Source: Hymenopellis radicata (lineage: Eukaryota; Basidiomycota; Agaricomycetes; Agaricales; Physalacriaceae). Taken from it: a stretch of 13,052 nt of DNA. Of this stretch, positions 1 to 7,728 are shown in pieces. Each line of letters starts with the position of its first letter. The first letter of the stretch is position 1. Location of the stretch: NCBI GenBank assembly GCA_015501595.1, contig JADNRX010001185.1, forward strand, positions 1-13,052, written 5' to 3'. A program made the translations under genes and the position numbers. The notes under the pieces are model-generated. The model was not told where the DNA came from. It was given only the letters and a program-made list of their open reading frames with translations, and searched no databases.

Positions 1-171
1 GATCATCAACCAGAAGAATGGACCAGACAGTTTCATCCAGAGTCGACTGAGGATGTGCACAAGTCGTCGTTGACCCACAGCAACCTCTACAGACGAAACA
101 GCGGCGGGCATGGGATGAGCACGCCGATCAGAGCGCCCGCGGGTCCACTGGCAGAGCGGGTACAAGGTTGA
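1..171 (+). CDS. C-terminal end of an unidentified protein, 5' part outside the window
   Basis: Frame 1 is open from the first base to a TGA at 169-171 and gives 56 residues. The composition is polar and low in hydrophobics (start DHQPEEWTRQFHPEST, end PAGPLAERVQG), as in a disordered C-terminal tail. I do not recognise a family. The support is the uninterrupted frame from the window edge plus tail-like composition, which is weak at this length. A minus-strand frame also overlaps this interval, but its residues (runs of Leu and Ser, no motif) look like a shadow. An intron could also fall here: GGTTGATC at 167-174 contains a GT just before the stop, so the true end could differ. Confidence 0.35.
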   Translation, partial: DHQPEEWTRQFHPESTEDVHKSSLTHSNLYRRNSGGHGMSTPIRAPAGPLAERVQG

Positions 172-839
172 TCGTAGTATTGCGCGAAACGACAACAAAA
201 GAAGAAGTTAGCAGAGATGAATCCCATAAGTTGATCAGTATTGCGTGGGAATACGAGTCCACATAACGTCTGAGAAATCCTTTGCTCGCGACGTAGAAAA
301 GTACGCGTAGAAACCTATCGAGATTTGCGCGAAACAGGAGCGTCGAACTTGATAGTGTTGAACCAAGTAAGGGCCGTCCACGCGTCCACATCCACCGGCT
401 GTACCGGTCCCGGACGTTACCATCGAAATACGAGCATCAGATCCGTCTATCATACCTACACAACCATGTGGACCATGAGAGGCTTCTACTCTGTTATAAA
501 CAGCTCCCAGGCTGCCTCATACATGTGGTCGTTCGGATTTCCTCGCGCTTTTCTTTTCCGCTCGGCCGGATAATATCGTGACTGCCAACGGATCCAGTGA
601 CTGGATTCAGCACTCTCTTTGGCTTTACCCCTTCTTCCAGCAACGACGACGTCGACGGTTCGTGCCAGCCACGAATCTGATCCCTGCTGCAAATATACAC
701 CGCGCCTGACCCAGTTCGTCCTAGTCGGTGCCTTAAAAACATTGTGATCGGGCTCAGTGGTCCACAGCCTTTGTTTTAGCCCTCTGATTTAAACGCGACC
801 TCTCCCGGCAGACTAGCTCTCTTACGATCCGCCACCATC
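172..839. other. Intergenic, upstream region of the membrane-protein gene
   Basis: About 670 bases separate the putative upstream stop from the ATG at 840. Short frames exist on both strands (for example 486-742, minus, in two overlapping frames), but none shows a family motif or a splice-consistent extension. The stretch just before the ATG ends in CCACCATCATG, a reasonable fungal start context. I see no clear TATA box. It presumably holds the promoter and 5' leader of the next gene. Confidence 0.5.
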
Positions 840-1807
840 ATGACCGCCACGTTCGACCCTCACTATGCCTATATCACCTCCCCTTTCATGTCGCCCCTCG
901 TCCTGGCATTCGTGCGGCTGCTGTTCGCGTTCTATTCACTCTTCACGCTCATCTACACCCTGGCTTATCAAGGCTCAAATGGGTGAGCATCCTATATTAT
1001 GTTTCGCCGACTCTTCTGACTGTCTTCGTCACAGGTTCTTCTCTTATTTCACGCACCTCACATACATCGGAATGACTTCCTATTTCTGGGCTGCGGGCGT
1101 GCAGGGGATTGTTTGGGCGCATACAAAGAAACAAGGAGGTGGTCGGTATCTGCTAAGGTCGTGGCCCCGCCCTTTTCAACTCGCCCATGAATGGCTTTGG
1201 AGCACCATCATGTCGTATCGTATGTTCTCATCTACTCTATTTAGACTCCTCTGACAAGTCTACCACTTAGCTATCGTAGTGACAATCGTCTATTGGACCC
1301 TCCTTGCCTCCTCATTCTCCTCTTTGAGCCAGGTCAACACATGGTCAACCATTTCCATGCACGCAATCAACTCCCTTTTCTGCCTGTCGGAGGTTCTCCT
1401 TACGCACAACCCTCCCCCTCGCTGGATCTGGTTAATCGTCGATATCATCGTTCTTGCTCTGTATCTCGGATTGGCCTATCTTAGCAGATCTACATTGGGT
1501 TTCTATGGTGCGTTTGTTCGATTCTATGCTCTAGACAGATGTCTGACAAGCTTTTGCGACAGTATATTCGTTCCTCGATCCGGAGAAAGAAGGTGCCTTC
1601 CTCGCCGCCTACATTGCCGGTATTGCTGTCGGAGAGGCCATTGTTTTTGCTATCATGTATGGCATTGTACGGCTTCGTATGCGTCTCGTTGCGCTGCCCC
1701 AAAGTGCCGACGGGGAAAAAGACGATGTCATGGAGGTCACCGACTTGGATCGGACGTCGATGTCCACTAATCGAGAGAAGGCGACGGTCGGGTCTGGATC
1801 GCCCTAG
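840..1807 (+). CDS. FAR-17a/AIG1-like six-helix integral membrane protein
   Basis: Four exons, 840-982, 1035-1219, 1271-1507 and 1563-1807, join in frame to give 269 residues ending in TAG, with no frame break. The introns are 52, 51 and 55 nt with GTGAGC, GTATGT and GTGCGT donors. Six hydrophobic segments lie near residues 20-43, 51-75, 108-128, 136-153, 161-181 and 200-224. A hydrophilic, charged tail (225-269) follows and is probably cytosolic. The pattern FFSYFTHLTYIGMT, then ISMHAIN, then GAFLAAYIAG fits the FAR-17a/AIG1 family as annotated in basidiomycetes. Animal AIG1 and ADTRP are threonine hydrolases of fatty-acid esters of hydroxy fatty acids that use a Thr and a His. Thr54 and His140 are the natural candidates here. 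That alignment is my inference, and the fungal substrate is unknown to me. The likely location is the ER or another endomembrane. This gene is the clean control against which the damaged genes downstream can be judged. Confidence 0.72.
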
Positions 1808-2345
1808 GACATTGAGTGACATATCCGTCTTTTCCATTTGGACCTTCGTTCTGCTGTCTATAATACTTTTACCTACGCTCATTCAATAGTTAATTTGCGC
1901 ATTGTATCCTTGGAATAGATCGAGATAACTAGATGAGCACTAACTCGAGCTCCTAATATGGTCTTTGCTGATGCACATTGATGTGGTCTCTGCTCAATGA
2001 GAAACAGTTATTCTTTAGTGGAGCCTGTCTAGTACAAGGATGCGCATACCAGCCTTGAGTAGATGAAGTAAGCACAACCGGTATCGAACCTGTCATCACT
2101 TTCCCTAATGCCTGACGTGTGAGGTAGGGTGGCGAAAAAAACCTAGGTTTGCATACACCTTGCTTTTTTCTCAGTTTATTAAGGTAGAGAACACGCGAGT
2201 CGGAGGAGACGACTGATGTCAGACAATACTGGACCGTTGGCGCATAGAGAAGCTGAGAGTGGTGGGACAAAGGCGGGACGAGGGCGGCACCACTGCGCCA
2301 CATCACGTGGTCCAAAGCACGAAACTGTTAGTAACGGTTTTAAAA
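1808..2345. other. Intergenic, 3' flank of the membrane-protein gene
   Basis: No protein gene is supported. AATAGT and AATAGA around 1885-1920 could serve in 3' end formation, but no canonical signal is clear. On the minus strand a perfect Pol III B-box (GGTTCGATACC, complement of 2080-2090) lies inside a 97-nt tRNA-like relic described in the findings. The minus-strand open frame here (1953-2315) crosses that relic and shows no protein family features. Confidence 0.5.
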
Positions 2346-2374
2346 CTACTATCCTTGATCGGGAAGTGCAATCG
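2346..2374 (+). repeat. Left terminal inverted repeat of the element
   Basis: This 29-base arm matches the reverse complement of 3009-3037 at 28 of 29 positions. The single difference falls inside the GAAGTGCAATCG motif, which reads GTGCAA here and GTACAA in the right arm. The first motif copy (2362-2375) overlaps its inner end, and a second one (2381-2392) follows directly. Confidence 0.9.
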
Positions 2375-2554
2375 CATCTAGAAGTGCAATCCTAGCAATA
2401 TTTTGCTTCTCTATAGCTCAATTCTTGTCGTACAATGCTCGCAATTTTTTAAAACATAGATTTCAGTGGCTATAATTGGCCTGTGAGAGGACGAAAGCAT
2501 CAGAGTAACCAGTGTTGAGTAGTGGATTTTGAACGACCAAAATCGAGGCGTGAT

Positions 2555-2573
2555 GCGATTGCACTTCCTGTTC
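2555..2573 (-). repeat. Internal inverted repeat, arm 1
   Basis: The 19 bases here are the exact reverse complement of 2707-2725 (GAACAGGAAGTGCAATCGC). They include one full copy of the recurring motif. The two arms enclose 133 bp and could fold a nested hairpin inside the larger element. Confidence 0.85.
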
Positions 2574-2706
2574 ACCCACCCATGTAAATTCACCCTGAGC
2601 TCGGACGGTTCTGGGACTTCTCACATATGTTATAAATACTGTTTAGGTATGAATCGATGCAGAATACCACTGGAGAACGGCTGTACTCAATGACAATGCT
2701 CATCGA

Positions 2707-2725
2707 GAACAGGAAGTGCAATCGC
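2707..2725 (+). repeat. Internal inverted repeat, arm 2
   Basis: This is the exact inverted partner of 2555-2573. Further copies of the motif core follow in the opposite orientation at 2834-2846 (CGATTGCACTTCC) and, shortened, at 2863-2872 (GCAATCGCGG). Confidence 0.85.
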
Positions 2726-3008
2726 GAGTGACAACATTTGAAACCCCGCTCGGCAGCCTCACTCAAAGCCCGTCAATTGCCGCAGTGCCGAACAATGTCG
2801 GCACCAGAAGGCAGGACTGGTCACAGTCCGTCACGATTGCACTTCCCCGCTTAATCGAACGTTGCAATCGCGGTCGCACTGGCAAAGTGTCTCGGCCTCG
2901 CAAAAATACCAAACTTGGTACACTTCATCTATACCATATAATCTGCTTGACTTACAATTTTTAGGGCGATACACCAAGAATTGAGCTATAGCTGCCGGTC
3001 ATAAAAAT

Positions 3009-3037
3009 CGATTGTACTTCCCGATCAAGGATAGTAG
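3009..3037 (-). repeat. Right terminal inverted repeat of the element
   Basis: This is the inverted partner of 2346-2374 with one mismatch. Immediately outside it the sequence turns very GC-rich (GGCCTGCCGGGGCCGG from about 3038), unlike the AT-rich left flank (GGTTTTAAAA). The symmetry therefore stops sharply at the repeat, which supports this as the true end. Confidence 0.9.
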
Positions 3038-3138
3038 GGCCTGCCGGGGCCGGTATTATTGACACCCCCGGGAGGTTTACCGCGTCACCCTAAGTTCTAA
3101 GTTCTTAGTTCTACCCAAAGTTTGAAAAGTTTTTTCTC

Positions 3139-3144
3139 AAAAAA
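3139..3144 (-). terminator. Likely RNA polymerase III terminator of the tRNA gene
   Basis: Six A residues on the plus strand give TTTTTT on the minus strand, about 34 nt past the tRNA 3' end. A run of four or more T is the Pol III stop signal, and this is the first strong run downstream of the tRNA on that strand. Confidence 0.6.
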
Positions 3145-3155
3145 TAATTTTGCCG

Positions 3156-3184
3156 CGCTAATGTCGGTCCTCGCTAATGTCGGT
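3156..3184. repeat. 16-bp tandem duplication of the tRNA 3' edge
   Basis: CGCTAATGTCGGT occurs at 3156-3168 and again at 3172-3184, a period of 16. The second copy contains six of the seven 3' acceptor bases of the tRNA gene plus its trailer. The first is an orphan duplicate of that end lying just downstream of the gene. Confidence 0.8.
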
Positions 3185-3257
3185 AACTGGAATCGAACCA
3201 GTGGCTCCTCGGATGCATGACCACAACGAGGTGATTTAACCCCTAATCGATACCGAC
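3178..3257 (-). tRNA. tRNA-His (anticodon GTG) with an 8-nt intron
   Basis: Read on the minus strand, all parts of a cloverleaf are present. There is a perfect 7-bp acceptor stem (GTCGGTA/TACCGAC), a D arm (GATT, loop AGGGGTTA, AATC), a 5-bp anticodon stem (CCTCG/CGAGG), a 4-nt variable region (AGCC), and a T arm (ACTGG, loop TTCGATT, CCAGT) that holds a perfect B-box. The discriminator base is A (3178). The anticodon loop is 15 nt, not 7. Removing TCATGCAT (3213-3220) after position 37 leaves the loop TTGTGGC with anticodon GTG at 3224-3222, matching the typical eukaryotic tRNA-His loop. The element carries no encoded G-1, which eukaryotes add after transcription. Eukaryotic tRNA introns sit exactly at this position, so the model is consistent, although 8 nt is short. 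Confidence 0.9.
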
Positions 3258-3743
3258 GTAGCAGATAAAGCGACCCTAACATACGTATCAAGTTGAAGCC
3301 TCAAGGTGCCACCCAAACCTCAAATCTTCAACTTTTGCTTTCAACTACTTCTTAGCTTTCCAGCAGGTCAGCAGGTACTTGGCTAGATGTTGATGTTTCG
3401 AACCGATGCTCTTGCGATTAATTAACCACACAAAATCTCATCAATTCAGGATCAGTCACCCCAGATTCTTATGAGGACATCCTCTTGCCTCACATACATG
3501 CAAGTTGGGTTGACGACTGATAACTTACAAACTGTCCTTCATAATCCACAAGCTCGCCACCGGGACAAACTCGAAGCCGCGAGTCAAGATACGGACACGT
3601 GAGTATCACTGATGGATGTGGGTGATCGTCGGGGGTAGGACATTGGGCGGAGCCGGGCGATAATGACCAAGAAATAGCATACACACGGTAAGATATAAAC
3701 ATTATAGCAAGATAAACTACTCCGTAGACGGACGCCGCACCGC
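3258..3743. other. Intergenic, between the tRNA and the end of the 240-aa protein gene
   Basis: Just under 490 bases hold the 5' flank of the tRNA (right of 3257) and the 3' flank of the minus-strand gene ending at 3744. Minus-strand frames at 3490-3793 run across the real stop codon in other frames and have no recognisable content. I see no repeat or element here. Confidence 0.5.
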
Positions 3744-4570
3744 CTAGACGTGCTTCCCGACAAGCCTGAACGTCTCTGGACTCTGCCTCTCAATCGTCTC
3801 CCCGGGCATCAAGCCTCCTTCCCGCAATTTCTTTTGCTGCACCTTCCTGTATCTGTCGGAGAGACATTCCTGACTGTGAATCACGATTAACTTGTAGCAT
3901 GAAGAGGATGCAACCACTGACCCACCTGGCAGTGTATAGAGGCCGCCCAGCGTCGATCACTGCTTCCTCCGTCTCGTCGCCCGGTGGTGCCAAAGCATGC
4001 GGGAGGCCACGCAAGGCAGCTTCCTTGCGACAGGCAAGGCGTTCCAGGTCCTCCCAACGATACGCGCGCCAAGGCATGGTGGGATCGCATGGGTTCTCCA
4101 GGCCATAGTACGGCACGGATAGCAGGTCGACGTTGTCGAAAGAGAAATGCTCCATAGCTGGAAACGATGAGTCAACACCACCCAGATGAGCAAATGAAAA
4201 AATACGGACCGTCTGCGCTAAGCATGACGCGCCAACCAAGCTGCAGTTGGAAGCTGTGTTCCGGAGTCCAAGTGTAGTGGGAGCTCCAGTTTTGCCATTG
4301 CGCGGCGCGCTGGGCTGAGATCTGGTCAAGCGTCCTGGAGGGAGGGGGAGTTCGAGGCCGGGACGCTTCACCATAGTTGGTGGTCTGAGAGACCGGAGAT
4401 GGTGGAGGCGGAGAATCCGGCTCGAAGTCATCGTACTCGTTGTCGTCGTCGTCGTTGTTGAGAACGACGGTGGGACGCGGTCCCCGCCTCCTGATAGGAG
4501 TGTGGGGCATACGGATGAAATCGTTGTCAGGCGTCAAAGGGCGCTTAACCATAATTTCGAACGACGCCAT
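3744..4570 (-). CDS. Unrecognised 240-aa protein with a disordered, proline-rich N-terminus
   Basis: Three exons, 4570-4210, 4157-3926 and 3873-3744, join in perfect phase (361, 232 and 130 nt) to give 240 residues ending in TAG. The two introns are 52 nt each (GTCCGT...CAG and GTGGGT...CAG). The start ATG at 4570 has a good context (AAACATGG). Residues 1-80 are low complexity, with Thr-Pro pairs (PLTPD, PHTPI), a basic RRRGPRP patch, an acidic NNDDDDNEYDDFE tract and PDSPPPPSPV. Residues from about 85 look folded: WQNWSSHYTWTPEHSF, then FDNVDLLSVPYYG, then PWRAYRWEDLERL. The C-terminus is basic (YRKVQQKKLREGG). Ser/Thr-Pro sites beside acidic and basic patches suggest a regulated, perhaps nuclear, protein, but this is only inference. 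I do not recognise a family. The third exon depends on the CACAG acceptor at 3874. Using TCAG four bases further on would give an early stop. Confidence 0.65.
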
Positions 4571-4729
4571 GTTTCTGCTTGTTGGTAGGCGGGAAAGAAG
4601 GAAATGGGGCCCGTCGGTTTTTATCCAACCATTGTCACCAGAGCCCGCCCCAGTTTCGTAGCGTAGACCATTGCCGCCGAGATAGCCAATGCGCGTATCG
4701 GACGCGCTGACTTTTGAACCACGTTAGAC

Positions 4730-4774
4730 GTTGTACGAGACTGGGTACGAGGCTCACCAATACCCTCGTACAAC
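4730..4774. repeat. 45-nt inverted repeat (hairpin)
   Basis: GTTGTACGA (4730-4738) pairs perfectly with TCGTACAAC (4766-4774), and GGGTA (4743-4747) pairs with TACCC (4761-4765). This gives a 14-bp stem with a one-sided 4-nt bulge (GACT, 4739-4742) and a 13-nt loop. It lies about 160 bp upstream of the start codon at 4570. It could be a palindromic binding site, part of a 5' leader, or a small relic. The sequence alone does not decide. Confidence 0.8.
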
Positions 4775-5305
4775 GCCTTATCTGCCTATCTGGACAAGAC
4801 ATCCTGTAGGAAACATTGCTAAAATCCAAATAACGTGTTTTAGGGCGCAATCCAATTGGTAGAAAACCGAGCATCTCGAGCTGGTGGGCGGGAGTCGAGA
4901 CGCCGCGGATGCTAGACTCTTTGTCTGCTAAGCAGCGAAATCGCTTCCAAATTACGGGCGACCTCGTTCTCGTCGTCGTTGAGGCTGAAAGTAGTGGGTC
5001 AAGGGTGGGCATCAAGACATCTGTCCATCGCCTGAGCACGACGCCTACTAGACCAGTACACCCAGTCGCGCCGTGCCGAACCCCGAGCGGAGCTCAATTT
5101 TACTTGATCCAATTTGGAAATACCTTCGCTCATTTCGGCTCTCTTCCACTCTCTATCACATCCACTTATGACGAAGCCAATCAAACAGCAAATCTATCGA
5201 TCTAATCTATTCACGACGTTAAATATCTATAAGTACCACGAAAACAGCAAACGAATTATATTGTAAAGGTCCGTCAACACGCCTAGTCGTTTAGTAAAGG
5301 TAAGA

Positions 5306-5320
5306 GGTAGGTAGGTAGGT
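5306..5320. repeat. Short (GGTA)n microsatellite
   Basis: Nearly four units of GGTA lie about 150 bp beyond the epimerase stop codon, in its likely 3' flank. They are too short to suggest a function. Confidence 0.8.
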
Positions 5321-5465
5321 GTATAGGAGTTGTGGGAGATCTATCCAGTGATACATTGAATATAGATCAGGGAAGGGAGAGCGCGAGCGGCGCTACGGTT
5401 ACACGAAAAGGTAGGTAAACATTACACGGTTGTCTTGTCTTCTTTTCTAAGTCCACGTCGAGGTT

Positions 5466-6991
5466 TCACTGCTGGGCGTAGCCCTGGGGGTTCTTGGACT
5501 GCCAGTTCCAGAGGTCGCGGCACATAGCGTCGAGATCTGCCTCCGCTTTGAATCCGAGTTCCTTCTGAGCCAGAGCGGGGTCCGCGATGAGGGCGGGCAC
5601 ATCACCGCGCCTGGAGGAAGATTAACCGTTAATATCGTCGTGAGCGGACAGACATAGACGCACCTTCGGCCCACCATCTCAATCTTGTAATCGAACCCAG
5701 ACGCCTTCCTCATCGCCTCCGTGATTTGGAGGACACTCTGGCCCTGCCCCGTTCCAAGGTTGTACGCCTTGTAGCGTACTTCAGTGTCGTCAAAGATCTT
5801 CGTCTCCACCTCCTCGTCGAACTGGTTCAGTGCAAGGACATGTCCAGACGCGAGATCCATGACGTGTAGGTAATCGCGAACACAGGTACCGTCACTGCCA
5901 ATCCATCAATCACCAGTATTTTTGAGATCGACAAGTGCACATACACGGTCCCGGGATAGTCGTTGCCAAATACTTTGAGAACAGATTCTGGTATCCTTCC
6001 CACGGCCATATGCGCGAGAATAGGAAGAAGGTTAAGGGTCGTCCCTTGGGGTCTTCGCCAATAAGCCCAGACGATGTGCGCCAGCAGGCTAGTGACAAAA
6101 TTAGCAAGTCGAAATAGTGATGTCATGCGGAACTTTACTTGAAGTATCTGAGAGAGAGAGCTTGCCACGCCTCGGGAGCAGCTGGACAGGGCGCATTAGG
6201 CTCAAAGATGAAGGAAGACGGAGAGAGAATGCGCACCATGGCATAGATCGTCAATAATCGTCTCGCACATCACTTTCGTTTTGCCGTACGGGCTGTGCGC
6301 CTGGAGTGGGCTCGTTTTCAGGAATGGGCACCTTTGGCGGAGTTCCGTAAACGGTGGCGGAAGAAGAATACACGAATCTCCGGCACTCAAACTCGTCCAT
6401 GGTTTTGAAGGAGGGAAACGGTAGCGGCGACATTATTTTTGGTAATATGTTAAAGGGATCTCGGTGGATTCGCCAACGGCTTTGTAGGCCTGGATCGCGT
6501 ACGATGAGCACCGCCTCCGCGGAGAAAGGAGCTGGAAGGACTCACCGCGACGTGAATGACGCCCAGATTCCGCCCTTGCCGTATTCCTCGAAGATGGCGC
6601 GAACTTGTGCGGCGTTGGTGAGGTCGGCGTGCTTCGATACGATCTCTGCGGAAATCGAGCAGTTCCTCTTCGGAAAGGCCTTCAGGCTTGGTCTCGGTTG
6701 CCAGTTCATCCTTGGAGAGTTTGGATACCCGGACGAGCGCCTCGGGCAGTGAGTTATGGCCGTTGTCTACTGAGATGACCTTGTACTTGCGGGTCTTGGA
6801 TAGACAGTAGGCGACATGCGATCCTGCACGAATGCTCGGTCGGTAAACACGGTATATGAACAGGAGGAGGACACCATACCAATATAGCCTGCGCCCCCGT
6901 CACCAGTACTTTCTAAGTTGAAAGCGTTAACGGACGAGTAGGAAATGATAAGGAAAGGGTTGCCAACTTTGAGCTTTGATTCGGTCGGCAT
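5466..6991 (-). CDS. GAL10: UDP-glucose/UDP-galactose 4-epimerase (frame disrupted)
   Basis: The enzyme interconverts UDP-galactose and UDP-glucose using bound NAD+ in the cytosolic Leloir pathway. Eight exons can be placed: 6991-6968, 6912-6880, 6823-6546, 6489-6237, 6181-6139, 6088-5945, 5894-5664 and 5610-5466. Family marks in order are the Rossmann start KVLVTG...[17 protein letters not shown], the catalytic SSSATVYG, the Tyr-Lys pair in SPYGKTK, then [23 protein letters not shown] and the terminal [16 protein letters not shown]. Length (about 383 residues) and end fit a single-domain epimerase, without the mutarotase domain of yeast Gal10. As given, the frame breaks at nine points, each a one-base gain or loss in or beside a homopolymer (sites in the findings). 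Allowing for five losses and four gains, the exon total becomes an exact multiple of three. Splice sites and active-site residues are preserved, so either the sequence has errors here or the gene was lost very recently. The family call is near certain. Whether the gene is functional is open. Confidence 0.9.
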
Positions 6992-7728
6992 GGGTTGTGA
7001 AATGAGAAATTGGAAAGCGTGTGGTATAGAGCAAAGAGTCTTTTTATCTGATCGAGCACACGCTCAATTTGGTTTGGTTGCAAAGGGACCGGTCGGGACA
7101 GCATCGATCACTCGGATGGTGTTCGGAGCTTTCACTGCTGTTTCATTGCCCAGGGGCCTCTCGGTCGTTCTCTTGCTCATCTCGTCCTGCTTATTGGTCT
7201 GCCGACGCTGTGTCCTATTGCTCTCTGCTGCTCTGGGTCTACCGTCTATTCTGAGAAATCATCAATGCGGTGCCGTACCGTATGGACTAGTTCTCACTCT
7301 GCTTAACCCCGTCCTACTCAATGGCAGATGACGCTCACGGTCCGCTCGGGATGGGCTTCTAGATGATGTTCTCCCCGCGAGCCTCATGCTATACATCATC
7401 CCCCAATAACGCCCTTTCGTGATTATCGCAAGAATCAGTGAGCGAATCAGGTGTTGACCACGTTTGATTATACTGAACAATATTCAAGAGTGTACTGCTC
7501 TGTCCAAAGTCCCGTGGGGCGCCGCCATATGCAAAAGGGCGTAGTAGACCACACCTAGATGTTTCTACATGGTCGTCTTAAAGTTGAACCCTGGCCGTCA
7601 TGCTCTAACAGCTGCGATGATGAGAAGAACACACATTTGTCTGGAACTGTCCTAGAAGCTTTGACTACTCAAACAACACCTAATCATCTACATACAGGTA
7701 CATAGAATAACGATACAACAGTCACCCA
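6992..7728. other. Intergenic: epimerase upstream region and translocase 3' flank
   Basis: This stretch lies between two minus-strand genes. It should contain the promoter of the epimerase gene near 7000-7300 and the 3' flank of the translocase near 7700. Frames on either strand (for example 6945-7331 plus and 7262-7480 minus) show no conserved motif. I did not find a convincing Gal4-type CGG-N11-CCG site by eye. Confidence 0.5.

Larger units (their letters stand above)
2346..3037. mobile_element. MITE-like non-autonomous inverted-repeat element
   Basis: The ends are near-perfect 29-bp inverted repeats (2346-2374 and 3009-3037, one mismatch). Their outer part reads CTACTATCCTTGATCGGGAA inward from each end. 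A second, inner pair of inverted blocks matches 17 of 17 (2411-2427 and 2975-2991, CTATAGCTCAATTCTTG), so the symmetry extends well inside the tips. If the TA at 2347-2348 and 3035-3036 is the target duplication, the element proper is 2349-3034 (686 bp), as expected for Tc1/mariner or pogo-type elements. No transposase frame is present. The only sizeable frame (2716-2964, plus) has no motif. A 13-14 bp motif, GGAAGTGCAATCGC, recurs in both orientations through the element. The inverted ends are seen directly. The superfamily and mobility are inferred, since I have no second copy or empty site to compare. Confidence 0.75.
4571..5465. other. Intergenic region with a hairpin and a short microsatellite
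   Basis: About 895 bases separate the start of the 240-aa protein gene from the end of the epimerase gene, both minus strand. The region therefore holds the promoter of the former and the 3' flank of the latter. Long frames on both strands (4635-5039 minus, 4909-5205 plus) carry no motif and no splice-consistent extension, so I treat them as chance. Contents worth naming are the 45-nt hairpin at 4730-4774 and a GGTA repeat at 5306-5320. Confidence 0.5.

Noticed and set aside
486..742. Two overlapping minus-strand frames upstream of the membrane-protein gene
   Set aside because: Two frames of one strand open over the same bases indicate a stop-poor stretch. Neither resembles a protein family.
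1539..1889. Plus- and minus-strand frames overlapping exon 4 of the membrane protein
   Set aside because: The spliced FAR-17a-like frame explains this interval with correct phases and membrane segments. The others are shadows.
2716..2964. 82-aa frame inside the inverted-repeat element as a transposase remnant
   Set aside because: No DDE-type or helix-turn-helix pattern. The frame is crossed by the repeated motif in both orientations.
4635..5039. 134-aa minus-strand frame in the intergenic region
   Set aside because: No motif, Arg/Ser/Leu-rich shadow-like composition, overlaps the hairpin and has no splice-consistent extension.
5040..5095. Possible second tRNA from a GGTTCG-like box on the minus strand
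   Set aside because: The box reads GGTTCGGCAC, which departs from the B-box consensus, and no acceptor or D arm can be paired.
6767..6991. Unspliced 74-residue reading of the epimerase start ([12 protein letters not shown])
   Set aside because: It keeps the glycine motif but destroys the first beta strand. The spliced frame gives KVLVTG, the expected Rossmann start, with a lost G in the following run.
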